From positions 332,955 through 396,954 of the forward strand of contig QPMI01000038.1 of the NCBI GenBank assembly GCA_004431415.1: a stretch of DNA of 64,000 nucleotides, written 5' to 3'. The notes under the pieces are model-generated. The model saw only the letters and a list, made by a program, of their open reading frames with translations, was not told the origin of the DNA and did no database searches. A program made the translations under genes and the position numbers. The DNA is from Cyanophora paradoxa. Lineage: Eukaryota; Glaucocystophyceae; Cyanophorales; Cyanophoraceae. Of this stretch, positions 42,273 to 55,000 are shown one piece after another. The number at the start of each line of letters is the position of its first letter. Positions within the stretch are counted from its first letter, which is position 1.

Positions 42273-45200
42273 TCAGCTGGAGGGTTCACATACTCCTGCA
42301 GCTGTGGCTGCTGCATATGTAAAATTTGTGAAGGACTCGGTGACCTGCTTCGTGTTCGAATTCTGCTGCCGCATCATCTGCACTGCGGACGGTCCGCATT
42401 GAGGCACGCCAAGCACGCGCCGTTTCGCATACTGCGCGGAATAGTTCCCGTTAAGGCTACAACTTTATTTACGATTGAGAATGCTGAATCGACCGCGCGG
42501 GGCGGGCGGCCGGCCGGACCTTGTAGACCTCACTGAAACACAGCAGAATAATGAGCGAACAAGCGACGACGCCCCACTCCCACGAGAGTGGCGCGTGGCC
42601 AAATGCCTGCCAGGAATTCCGAAAGTTCGAAGCGGTTCAATTCAGGTTAATACTAAATTAAACGTTTGATATATCGATGCGCTGCAGAAATCGAAGTTTA
42701 AGGGGAAATCGATGCTGACCGTGTCGTTCAAAACGGGTATGTAGAGGGTAGCGAAAGTAATGGGAATGGGTATCGCAGCCGCAATGAAAAGAGCTCTTCG
42801 AGCACAGTATATATATAGATAGGAGTTAGCAAGCGAGGTCAGCGATTGCGACGTTGTGGCGAGGAGCGGGATGAGCGCACTTCGCGGTGCGCCAGTTTTG
42901 CTGGAAGAGTGAGAGGCGCGGGTGCCGCACGCAGAAGGCGACCCCTCTGCGCGATCGCGAGCGCGCGCCCAGCCGGGCGCAATGTCGGCTTAGAAGAGAC
43001 CACAGAAAGTTAAAGCAAAGCAACAGCGCACAGCAGCATGGCCACGAGACTGGCGAAGGCGCAACCTCGAGCCTTGAAGGTGTTCTCGCACCCTGGGTGA
43101 TCCTGGTACCGATCGCTGATCACGGTACCGGTTGCGCGAGGCGCGGTCGCCTCATGGTCAATCGTCGCTCCAGCTGAGGCGCGCTTAAGGTGCGCCGCAC
43201 GCGATGCGCACCAGTAAATACCGAAGTCGCCGCCGTAATATCCGTAGATCACAACAATGAAATCTACCAGAGTGACCACTCCCATGACCTGTTTTTTTAA
43301 GCGATTCAGGATCCGGAAGGCATGCACTCGCGATCGCATGAACATGCATATGAACATGATATCGATCATGATCAAGGCGCACCACACCGTACGCAATGCA
43401 ATCAAGGGTCAATTCTTTCGTGAAAAGGCCTTCAAGCGAGCTTTTTGGAGGCCTGCACGTGCATAGAGAATTGTTATTTAAAGATGGACGTGCGGACATT
43501 GCAGACGCGAGAGCCACGCACGTCAGCATGAGGTCGCCGGAAGCTTCCTGGTTCCCAAAATGATCAAAGCCGGATAATACTAATGAATTAATTGTAAAAG
43601 ACAGGCAAATTATAGACCTCCATTCCCAAAGCGATGTCCGCAGGAGTTCCCGTGACCTGATCATGATGGAACGTATAAACCATGCATCAGAACAGGACCT
43701 GCAGATGTTGCGCCAGCATCGCACCATGTTCAACCAGAGAATTTGGATAGCGGTCATCGGGTAGATGAGGTGCTCATTCCCTCCCACGTCCTTGATCTTG
43801 CCGAAGCATAAGCCTGTTTGCAAGCGATGAGAATTAAAGTCAACAGCCACGTGCACAGCCACGCCAGATCTAGATGGAAGACTGCTTTCACCGACGATAA
43901 GCGCGATCATCTCAGCGACATCGCTGGATAACAGGTGTATAATAAACTTGGCCAAATTCGCGAATATGCGGCGGCCGTCCTGCGCGAGCGAGCCGGCGAC
44001 GCTCTCAGCAACGTTAACAGAGCGCCGAGATCGAGATCGAGGTCCAATCGAAAGGTGGGCGGACCTCGACGGCGATGACGATCGACGCAAAGTTGTCGTC
44101 GGTGAGCACAATGTCAGCGGCCTACGCAAACGCGCCCGCGGCCGGTCAGCATAAGCTTTCTGCGCGCCGCTGCCTGCATATGCATGCTGGCTTTGGGCGG
44201 GCCTCTTTGGTGACGTCGCTGCCGCCGAGACCCATCGCGATGCCGACGTCCGCCTTCGAATTCACCGCGCCGCGTGCGTCGACGTCGACGTCACGCTTAT
44301 GCATGAAGATACGAATTCGATGTCTCGAGGCGAGTTTTCGCTCACCTTCACAATGCTTGGGGCGTCATTCACGCCGTCTCCCGTCATTGCCACTGCGGGG
44401 AAACTGTGTAAGGCGCTGCGGTGAGGGTGCGCAAATTTATGCACGTGGGCTCACCAAAGCGGCCGCGGCGCTTGAGGGCATCGACGAGTTTGACCTGCGC
44501 ATGCATGCCGTCGCGTTGATTGCGCGTCTTTAATAAATTTTTAAATAGGAAACGACGAGCTGAAGCGTCGCGCGCCTTGGAGTCGGGGCTGCAGCGTGCG
44601 ACAACCAACGGGAGCTCGGGCAGCGCGTCCTCCTGCACGGCGCCGGCACATTTACAGTAGGTGTGGCGAACCACGTAAATAGATGGCGAGCTTCATTATA
44701 ATTGAAGTCGGGCAACACTAGTACTGACCTGCTCCACCGTTAGCTTGTCGTACTCGGCGGCGGTCATCACCAGGCCCTGTTGGTTGCAAGTTGCGTCAGC
44801 GTTCAACGCTCCAGCTGAACGCACGTGCACTAGAAAGAGCACTCGCGGCTCTGCGAATGAACCTTGCTGCGGCATTCGTTGGGGTCATCCTGGATGATGC
44901 CGACCTGCGCTGCGATTGCGGCCGCCTGCGCGAAGCAAACTGTTGGATCTACATAGAGGGCTGTTCGAGCAATCAGCCCATATAGATCTAAATTAAACTT
45001 ATGCTTCATGACCTCTGCATGCACACCGTAACCGCGTGATCGCCCGTGACCACTGCAAGCAGGATGAATTCGTTAGGGATCGGGGTGCACGCCAGGACAT
45101 GCAGTCGAGGCTCAAAACGGGGGATCATGCGGCTCGCGACAGTGATATCGATCGGGACATGTGCACGCACTGTGGACAGTGATGCCGGCGCGCTGGCACA

Positions 45201-48200
45201 CAGCGACAGAGGCCGCGGTCTCGTCGCGCGGCGGGTCGTAAATCCCAACCTGGGCACGCGAACAGCGAGCGTTCAAATTAAATATAAAATAATGAGCCTT
45301 GCAATATTAATCGCGCGAAATGGCTGGCGAACGGAACATCGATATCAGCGCACCAAGCCGATGAAGGTCAGCCCCTGCTCGACGAGCGACCGGTCGGGCA
45401 GCTCCGCGGCCGCGTGGAGCTCCGCAGACGCCACCATCTGCACGGAAGCGTAAGTAGAATAGAAACGATTGACGGCATCACTGCCTAACAAAGTAGCGCA
45501 TTCACCGCAACTGGCGGAACCTCCTCGGATCGCTCGGCCTGCTGCGCATGCGTGCCCGTGTGCGCATGCGCCTGGGCATTCTGCGCGCGTGCACGTGTGC
45601 GCATTTGCGCGCATGGGCACTGAGTATCCCAGCATTCGCGATCGAGCAGAGTGCAAACTGAAACCCGCTCGGCGGTCGTCCATGCGCACCCGCCTGGCCC
45701 AGGCTCGCAGGTCCCCCGAGAGCGCCCCGCTCGCCTCTGAGTCGACCTCGCGCTGGGCGATGGCAAGAACACGCAGGCCGCGTGACGCAAGCTGCGCCGC
45801 AGGGGTCAGCGCGCCGAAAGGAATCGATATCAATGACTGCAGCGCTAGCGGATGACAAGAAGCGTCGACGTTGCGCGCCGTTTCAACTTGCGCGAGCATC
45901 CGCTCCGTGAAGCGTTCGTCCAGCGGGATGCCCTGTGTTTGAAGACGGTTTGGCGCATTACCCTGGTGCCCCTCAAAACGCTCGGGCCTCTCACCCGATC
46001 GTTTCCTGCTTTTCCCTGGAACCAGTGGGTGCAAGAGCGCAGGACAACTTCCGCCGCCCCTTTCGTGACGACGAGCAGCTGCGCAGACGCGAGTTTGAGA
46101 CGAGGTGAAGTGGCCCAGTGGGTATTTATACAGAAATATAGATGCAGAATTAAGCGCACGGCGTTCCTGTTTCTCTTGGGCTCTACAACGACAGTCATCC
46201 GTTTCAGAGTGGCGTCGAAATCGTACTGCGCCCGTGATATCGATGAATCGAGTCAGCGTCTTGCTACATTTGCGAGAGATCACGACGTTATAATTAATAT
46301 TATCATAAGGACAACAGAGTCCGTTAACGCTGGCCCTGCTATCTTGCTTAAATATATAATATATACCTGGCAGATGGGATTGTACTCGTCTCGAAGGAGA
46401 TTGTTCTGGAAGACACGCACCATGATCGCGATTAGTTTGGCGTGTCACGAGATCGTATCAGGAATAGGGCGCCGGCAATTTAAAGGAACTTTTGTCATCA
46501 ATGATTATGATCATAATGTTTTTCAGGGCGCCGGCAATAAAGGAAGTGGGAAGGACCTTTAGAACTCCGCCTTTCACAGCAAGAACCTGTCGAACAAGAG
46601 TGGGAACAGACATCACTAAACATTCTAAGTGCGCAACGCTGTCCTTGTGCACCTGCAGCGCCACTTCGGTCGGATCGCCCGTAGATACCCACTCGGGGCT
46701 CGAGGCAACCGGCTGGAATTCGCTGCTCCGATCATGATCAGGTGCTGCCGAGGCTCCAGTCGTTGCTTCGACCTCGAGCTCCGTTTTCTGTAATCTTGCG
46801 GAGTGACGAATGGAATCGAAATCTGAGAGATTCGAAGCGCTAGCGCTCGCCTCGTGGACAGTCGCGTTGTTGCACATCGACACGCCCACCAACAGACGGC
46901 GGAGCGCGTCGTCCGGAGTCTTTGACTCAGATCGATAATCGTGCACTTGCTCGTTTCCTCCTCCGCTCGAGCTTGCCTGAGGTCCGTGTTCGCAGCACGA
47001 TCGCGGCAGTGTTAATGATGCGACCATATGCACTATGTAATTAGAATATAATAAGCTGCATGCGAACCTCCGCGAATGTGCCCTCGGGCACGATTCCGGC
47101 ACCGGACACTTCGATCGCGCGATCGGGCATGAAAATTGAAACAGCGACCATCTTTCCCTGCGTCTGCAGAAGTCGTTTATGTTACGCAGTGATTTGATTA
47201 TGTCAGAAGGAGCGAACTCGAGCGAGCGAAATTAAAGTTACAGATAAATATACATATAAATCCGCCAACAAACCAGGGTGCCTGTCTTGTCCTGCGGAGG
47301 CATGAACAACGTTGACGTCAACGTTAAAATGTGCACTGTGACTGCACGTTTATGCAGACGAAGCCGGACGCACGCAGCAAATGTCGGTAACCGCCCCAAG
47401 GGCTTCCAGGGAGTTGAGCTTGCGCACAATCGCCTTGTTGCGGGCCATCTCTGCAGCGGCCGACGTCGACGGAGAGCTAAGCGCTATCGCGTATTTAGCA
47501 CAGCAGCCAAAGTCGAGCGCACTTCTCACTCCGATTGCCATTGTCACCGTCATCACTGCCGCGAGTGCACATGATCATGAGCTCGACGGTGCATCGATGT
47601 AACCACCGCACATGTTCGCACCTGCCGCAAGACCCTCCGGAATAATCTGATGCGACCCCAAGGAAAAGCAAAGGCACATGCGCAGTCAGCTAAGCTCGGA
47701 ATCTAAAGCGACAGGCGCATGCGCACGGACGCATACGCACCGCAATGCCGACGGAGATCGCGTAGAGGGCCACCTTCTGCAGATTCCCCTGGAACTGCGC
47801 GTGCAGCAAGCCGTTCAGAATGCGAATCATTCATTCGAGAAATCAAGTGTCAAGGATCCGGAGAAGCATGGGTTCCGCGCCTTGTTAACCGCAAAAACGA
47901 CGATTCCGCACAGTACCGCGAACGCAAAAAGTGCGTAGCCGAGGTAGTTCATACGGCGCTGCGCATGCAGATCAGTTGAGATCAATTTATAGGCGCCAGG
48001 CTTAAGCATGCATGCCTGCAGGGGAGTCGTAATGCGCTTGGGCTTCAGCTTCTCGGCGATCTTCCCGAGCTGGACGAGAGTTCGAGGAATTGTCAGGGCT
48101 TGCAATCGAAAAAAAGAAATTCTAAAATATACGTATTCGCTAGAGCGCGCACCTCTGTGTTCATGGCTGTTCCCACAGCCACACCCGAGCCGCGGCCGCG

Positions 48201-49634
48201 CGTGATGATGCTGTTCTTGTACGCCTGCAGGTACCGGTGTCGGTATGATCATGATCAGCTAAGCTCGGCGGCATTTGGTGAGCGGCCGCGGGGCTCGAGC
48301 TCGCCATGTTCTTTCGGTCGCCGAGAGGGATGTCGGGCGAGCTGATCGCCTCCGTGTTCTTTCTGCGAAGTCCGCTCAGGCTTCAGGCCGCGGCTCGCAA
48401 CGCCTGATCATGAGAAATTCGGAAAACGTGGCACCGGACGGGGACGCTCTCGCCGGTGAGGAGCGCTTCGTCGGCCTCGAGGCCGGCGACGCTGACGAGG
48501 CGGATGTCGCAGGGGACCTGCGCATGCAGGCTTCGGGTCAGCGGCGTTGATCGAAGGGGCAGAGCCTTGGGAGCAGAAGGCGTCAGAGGACTCGACCTGG
48601 TTGCCCTCCTCCAACAGAACGATGTCCCCGGGGACGACGTGATCCGTGCTGATCTCCTGATACAGCTATCATTCAGAATGCAGAAGATCTAGATCTAGAG
48701 CTCAAGACAGAAAGAGCGGGCCTTCTCCCGACCGCCTCGAAGGACGCGCGCGGATGCTGCAGCACACAATCAGTCTGGTGTTAAATCGCGAGCGTTTTCA
48801 GGGTTTCGCGCACGAGATGTGGTCTTTTTAAGGGCGGCCAGTGTTTTCTCTGATCGAAATTCTTGTACGTAGCCGATCGAGACTGACTCGCGATCGATCG
48901 TTCTGTTAACACGAAGCCAAGAACCAACTACAACGAGCTCGAGCAGACGCCGCACCGTTAACCACAATAACCTGGGAGCGCACCGTGGCACCATAGACGT
49001 GAGCCGGGGCCATGCATATGGCCAGATTTACGCATAAGATATAGATACTATGAGATCAATGTGCCGAGATCTAAAAAGGAACACAAGCGTACGCACCAGG
49101 CCAATAACTACAGCATCGACGGTACCGTGCGCCACAGCGGAGATGACAAGCGCTGTGTACAGGATGAGGATGAACGGCGCAGTCTGCGGAGATATATATA
49201 TCAACGATCGCATTTCTTATTACGCATGCGCATATGTAGCTTTCGCGGTGATGCATGCGCAGCGCTAGCTAAAGCTAGTATATATTCGCACCAGGTGCTC
49301 GAACAGCAGCTTCAGCGCGTTGACTGCGCGGGCATTCATGAGCACGATCAGCTAGTGGGGATGTAGAAATGCTTATTCTAGAAAGTGGGGCCGGTGCGCA
49401 TACAGCTGCCGGAGCCCTTCAGTTTGTTCGGCCCCTGCACGAAGTGCGATAATGCATGAGGCTTGCGATCGCGGCCCGTGAATTGGACCCGCAGGAGCGG
49501 CGGGGGCGCACGAATTTCGCAAGGCGGGCGGCGGCCTCCTCGTTTGTGAGGCCTTGCTCGGGGAGCACGCCTGCCTCGCCCGCCACTTGGGCGGCGGTCT
49601 TCTGGTGCGGCAGGACGGTCGCCTCCGCGCTCAT
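42273..49634 (-). CDS. P-type cation ATPase, type IID (ENA, Na+/K+ efflux-like)
   Basis: ENA pumps use ATP to export Na+ or K+ across the plasma membrane. About forty short exons carry the full P-type order: N-terminus GLTNEEAAARLAKF; TM1-2 (TAPFILILYTALVISAVAHG); YVQEFRSEKTLAALKK; VVPGDIVLLEEGNQV; EADEALLTGESVPV (48490); LGYALFAFAVLCGIVVFAV; TM4 VGIA joined to IIPEGLAA; IVRKLNSLEALGAVTDIC then DKTGTL with the phosphorylated Asp (47290); CNNATVHEA and STGDPTEVALQ; FDATLKRMTVVVEPK; LLVVTKGAAEVVL; GLVMTAAEYDKLTVEQ; ELPLVVARCSPDSKAR; AMTGDGVNDAPSIVK (44370); ADVGIAMGLGGSDVTKEA; ADIVLTDDNFASIVIAVE; YPMTAIQILWLNMV; GTPADIALGME; FIAAAIPIPITFATLYIPVL; and WEWGVVACSLIILLCFSEVY. The last exon ends AAGVCEPSS, TGA at 42275-42273. 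The LEALGAVTDIC and IARCSP-like blocks favour IID over SERCA types. The residue before DKTGT is Cys rather than Ser. Two introns use GC donors. Start ATG is at 49634. Confidence 0.9.
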
Positions 49635-50623
49635 GGCGCCGACGGCTCGGCTGTGCCTGGATCTGGCTGTTGACGGTGCAGCTGATGTGCGCCTCTCTAG
49701 ATTCGTCGAAGTCCCCCCGCGCGCAAGGAGATCCGTTCGTGGCGGCGGCTTCGATCGCAAGTTCTCTGACGCGTACGCAGTGCTAATGCGTGTGATTTCT
49801 GCGGCGAGCTGCTGATGCACTGGCCAGAAAATCGGGGACATCCGCTGGTCCTAGCGGACTGCCGAGATGCGTATACGCGTACGTTTACTAGTATAGTTCG
49901 TTGCGCAGCCTGGCTACGCTAGCGGCGCGGCGTGGCGGGCGCGCGGCCCGACCGTCGGACGTCGACACTGTGACAGCGCGGGGCCGCGCGGGGGCGGCCC
50001 GAGTCGCCCGAGGGCCCGTTATACGTGATCACGACTCAGTGAGTCGCGATCGGGGGTAACCGTTGAACGTGACAGACTTCTCGTGACCATGAGTGCGTCA
50101 GAAGTTCTCTCAGGAGTCAGAACCGTGAACTCGAATTTCTGCCCCCCCCGCATCGCGCTACAGATAGCACATCATAGCAGAAATCTCGTGTCACGCGCGG
50201 CCGCTGGGTCAGGCCCGGTCAGCAGAAATCTCGCTGAAATTTAGTTTTTGTTTCAGTTGAAATCTCGCTGAAATTTGATTGTAAATTTCTCCCCACCATT
50301 GTTATCACCCGCTCACAAAAAAAGGCCTTCCTATGAACAAGAAAACACGATCGCGACAGTCCATGGCTAGCTACTACTGCAGTGGTTGAGACTGTAGCTC
50401 TAGCCTCTAGCTGCTGGCCTAGGCCCGGCCCCTGTATACGTACCGGTAGCCGCCGCTACTACTAGGCTAGCCTAGTAGCCGGCGCCGCAGCGGTGCCAGC
50501 GGTAGCCCGGCGGACCGGCGGCGGTAGGGCTGTACCCGGGATCATGAGTAAACGCGCGCCGCGCCGCGGCGCGCGCGCGGCGTCGCCAGCCGCGAGGCCC
50601 GCGACGGCCCGCCGCCGCGGCCG
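49635..50623. other. Upstream flank of the P-ATPase gene, no gene
   Basis: No exon is supported. GAAATCTCGCTGAAATTT-like words recur at about 50225-50275, and AGCAGAAATCTCG occurs twice. The P-ATPase promoter should lie at its left end. Confidence 0.5.
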
Positions 50624-50631
50624 GCTGCGGG

Positions 50632-51012
50632 TAGGGTTGGGCTTACTCCGGTAATACCCTGTCCGGACCGAGTAAGGGTAAAGTACTGAAAGTATTACCC
50701 CGAGTATTACCGAGTAAACACCGCTCCTCCCCCCCCAGGCCCATCGAGCTCGAGCTGAGGCGGAGGCATGTCCTGCGCCGTGAGCTGGCGCATGCAGGCT
50801 GGAAATCGTCTAAATCGATAGCGAAGCAACGCTGTATGCGCCGAACTGCGCTCCCTGCGCTGCTAGAGCCTGCCCCTCCCCCCCCCTCTCTTGCAGCGCT
50901 GTACCCCCTCTGGTTTACTCGAGTATTACTCGGACGGGGTCCGAGTAAGGTACGAGTATTACCGAGTAAAGGTAATTCCTCTGTTTACCGGTAAAAGTAA
51001 AGCGCAACCCTA
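50632..51012. mobile_element. hAT-type MITE with 8-bp target-site duplication
   Basis: The 381-bp element begins TAGGGTTGGGCTTAC and ends with the inverted form GTAAAGCGCAACCCTA, so the terminal inverted repeats match over about 12 of 13 bases. The 8 bases GCTGCGGG flank it on both sides (50624-50631 and 51013-51020). TAGGG-type ends with an 8-bp duplication are the mark of the hAT superfamily. The interior has no coding capacity. It holds subterminal repeats of CGAGTATTAC and CCGAGTAA in both orientations, likely transposase-binding sites, around a GC-rich core. Confidence 0.88.
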
Positions 51013-51020
51013 GCTGCGGG

Positions 51021-52019
51021 TGCCGGCGCGGGCGGGGGCCCGCTGCCAGGCGGGCCGCTGGGCCGGCCGGCGTTAATTAGCCGCCGCGCCCGCCTATATA
51101 TATAGCTAGGCCTCTGTCGATCGTGTCGACGTTGAGCTCGCGCATGCACCGTGTAACTTAGTACTCATAGCGATTCATGATCGATATCGTTATCACTGAT
51201 ATTGACCATGACGTACCATGATCATGATCATGATCATGACCCACTGCAGCTGGGCCAGGAACCCAAGCCTCGATCGGCGATCATCGATATCATGGCATCG
51301 GATCGCGAGGCATTGCGGCAGGCCAGGCCTATAGCTAGATATAGGCAAGCCAAATTGAGGCCCTGCAAGCGCATATGAACGGAGCCGGGGCGGCGTCGGC
51401 GCCCCGACCGGTACCCGGCGCGCCCGGCAGCATTGCGCATGCAGATCTAGATCCAGAATCTACCTATATATAGCTAATAAATACATGGATACGGACTCTG
51501 GCTGGAACTGCGGCACACATATATAGCAATAGCGGTTGATTACAAGACTGTAGATCTGAAAGAATATTATGAGAAACACTAGCACTAGTTCCTCATCTAC
51601 AATAAATTATCTGCAGCCGATCCTGCGAAATAATCCCCCGCCAGACTACAGTTACACATGCTTTCTAATGCTTCGCGAATCGGAAAGGAACGGTGCAGGT
51701 GGCGGCTCAATACCGTAGTACTGAAGTTCTCGAAGCACCTCGAATCGAATAATTCCGAAAGGAGGAAGCATCGAAGCATATGCAAAAAGATCTTGAAAGA
51801 GAATTGCGCACTGCGGCAAGGTAAGAACAATATTAATATCTGAATCGTGCAACACTGTGACAATATCGGCCAGCCTGGCAGACGTGCCTAAAATCCAATA
51901 GAGCACGACCGCCGGACACGAGCTCGAGCGCGCTATAGATACACCTGAAAAAGAACTGAAGCTACCGCGTTACAAAACAGTTCTCCTACAGGTAGAGCGC
52001 AAAGGAATACGTAGCTGCT
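51021..52019. other. Intergenic region, no gene
   Basis: Mixed sequence with an (ATGATC)-type run at 51217-51240 and many short palindromes. No exon is supported; it lies downstream of the left histidine kinase gene. Confidence 0.5.
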
Positions 52020-55000
52020 CTAATAAATAAACGACGGCGGGGTGGAACCGTGATCGAGGGCCAGGCTCGAGACCGGCGCCGATCGCGAGGGGCGGCCCGA
52101 GGGGGTGGAGGGGCCAGCGTCCATAACGAGAGAGGCGGAGGAGGCGGGGGCGGCCGGGACCGCGGGGCCGGCCGGGGCGGGGCGGCGCCAGGGGGTGAAC
52201 TTGTCGAGGGCGGCGAGGAGCTCGTCGCGCTTGACGGGCTTGCGCAGCACGGCGTCCATCCCGCTGCTGTAGCACCGCCGCTCGTCCGCGCTCATCGCGT
52301 TCGCCCTGCGCCCCCTCAGCCGGGCCGGGGCGGGGCGGGGCGGCGGGGCGGGGCGGCGCGGACGTGAGGGCGACGATGGGGACGCGGGGCCGGGGCGAGC
52401 TGCGGCCGCTGCCGGCGGGCTCGGCGACGCGGCTGCCGCCCTCGCGCTCGAGGCGGCGGATCTCGAGCGTCGCCTCGCACCCGTCCAGGCGCGGCATCTG
52501 CATGTCTGCCCCGCGTCAGCCCTCGCGAGATGGCGGCGCCCGGCGGGCGCCCGGCGGCCGCACCCATGAGGATGAGGTCTGCGGGGCGCGGCGCGGGGCG
52601 TCAGTCGCTGGGCCGCGGGGCGGGGCGGGGATCGCGGGTGGGCGGGGCGGACCGGGGGCGGGGCCGGCGGCGAAGCGGTCGACGGCCTCCTGGCCGTCCC
52701 ACGCGACCTCGATCTCGATGCCGACGCGGCGCAGCATCTGCTCCACGATCTTCTGGTTCAGCGCCTGGTCCTCCACTAGCAGCACCCGCGGCGGCGGCGG
52801 CGTCGCCCCCGCCCCGGGCGCCTCGGAGCCGAACGACTCCAGGTCTGAGCCCAGCGCGAGGCTGCCCCGCCTGGCGGAGCCGCCGTCGTCGCCGTCCACG
52901 CCGAGGGCGAGCGGGGGCGGCAGCGCGGACGGCTCCTCGCGCACGGGGAGCAGCGGCGGGCTCATCGGCGAGCCGCGCCGCACGCCGCTGTTCCGCCGCG
53001 ACGAGACGACCGCACCCGGCAGGCTTGCCCCGGGCTGCGCCTGCCGCGAGATCGAGCCGAGGAGCAGGTAGAGCTTGACGAGCCGCAGCGGCTTGGCGAG
53101 CCACGCGGGCGCGCGCCCGCTGGGCTCGGCCGCGGCCTCGGGGACGGGCGCCAGGGCGCTGCCCTCGCCCGTGGCGGACGGCGGGGGCGGAGGTGTCCCG
53201 AGGCGGTGAGGACGGCGCCGCGGCGGTTGATGCTGGAGAGGAGGACGGGGACGGGCCCCGCGGCCGGCCCCTCGCCCCCCGCGGCGGCCGCGGCGACCTC
53301 GCGGAGCAGTGCGGTGGCGACGCCGGGGCCCCGCTCCGCCGCGAAGAGCCCGCCCCCTTCCGGCCCCGCCGCGACGACCCCGCGCCCGCCGCAGCCGCCC
53401 CCGCCCCGCCCCGCCCTCCTCCGCCCCGAGTCGCCCGCCGCGGGGCTCAGCGGCGGCGCCGCGGCGGCGCCCTCCGGGGCCGGCAGCGCGGCGGCCTTGG
53501 AGCTCGCCGCGGGGCCCAGCGAGAAGCGCCCGCTCGCCCCGTCCGCCGCCTCGTGCGCTGCCGCCGCCGCCCGTGAGCCGCGGGCTGCGGCGGGGCGAGC
53601 GGGGGCGGACCGGGGAGGTCGTCGTCGACAAGGACGGCGTCGAAGCGGTGCGGGCCGCGCAGAAGGGCGCGCGCGCGGGCCGCGGAGCGCGCGAAGGCGA
53701 CCGGGCAGCCGAGCGCCGCGAGGTACGCCGCCAGCGCCTCCCGCACCGGCGCGCTGCCGCCCCGCCCCTCAGCCGCGCGACGGGGCGGGCGGGGCGGGCG
53801 AGGCGGGGCGGGGGCACCAGCTGGTGGCGACGAGGACGGAGACGGGCGGGTCGAGGCGCAGGTCGCCCGGGCTCGAGGGCAGCTGGTTCGACGGCCGCCG
53901 GTCCGGCTGCGCCCCCTGCCGCCGGCATCAGGCGGGAGCCCGGCGGCCGGGGCGGGGGGCGCACGGAGGGGCCGGGGAGGGGCGGGCCGGCGGGGGCGGG
54001 GGCGGGGACGGGGCTGAAGGGCAGCTCGACGAGGAAGGTGGTGCCTGCGCCGAGGGTCGACGTGGCGGAGATGCGCCCGCCCATCAACTCCGCCAGCTGC
54101 TTCGAGATGCTCAGGCCTGCACAGGCCCGCCCCGTCAGCCCGGCCCCCGGCGCGGGGCCGCGCGGGGCGGGGCGGGCGGACCCATGCCGGTGCCGCCGTA
54201 CTTGCGCGTGATGGTCTCGTTGACCTGCACGAAGTCCTGGAAGAGGCGGGCCACCCCCTCCCGGTCCATCCCCATCCCCTGCCCCCCCGCTCGGCCCGCG
54301 TTGCGCTGGTGGGCGGGCGGGGGGGCGGGCGGACGGTGTCGGTGACGGAGATGGTGTAGGAGAGGCGGGCGAGGGGCGGCGGGGAGGCGGCGCGGCGGCC
54401 GAGCGGCGAGGAGGGGGCCGTCGAGGGCGCCGTGCCGGCCCGCTGGGCGGCCTCCCGCGCGTGCTGCACCGCCTCGGCGCTCTCGCAGCGGATGAGCACG
54501 TAGCCGTCGTGCGTGAACTTGCACGCGTTGTGCTGCCGCCCGCTCAGCCGGCGGGCCGGGCGGGGCTGGGGCCGGCGCGGGCACCGCAAGGTTGATGAGG
54601 ATCTGGCGGAGGCGCGTCGGGTCGCCGTAGACGCGCGTCGGGATGTCCGGGCTGATTGCGCACACGATCTGGCGCCCTCCGCGTGGGCGGCGCGCGGCGC
54701 GGGGCGGGGGGAGCGCCGCAGCAGACCTCGATGCCCTTGGTGTAGCAGGCGGGGGCGACGAGCTCGGCGACGCACTCGATGACGTCGCGCAGGTCGAACG
54801 CGATGCTCTCCACCGTCACCATCCCCGCCTCCAGCTTCGAGAGGTCTGCGCGTACCCGCCCCTCAGCGCCCCCCGCCGCGGGGCCGGCGCGGGGCAGGGG
54901 CGGGCGCGCCCAGCAGGTCGTTGACGACGGAGAGGAGCTGCTCGGAGCACTGCGGGCCGCTCAGGCGCGCGGGGCGGGGCGGGGCGGGGCGGGGCGGGGG

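Noticed and set aside
50050-50330. Second MITE based on repeated AGAAATCTCGCTGAAATTT words
   Set aside because: No terminal inverted repeats or target duplication could be found around them.
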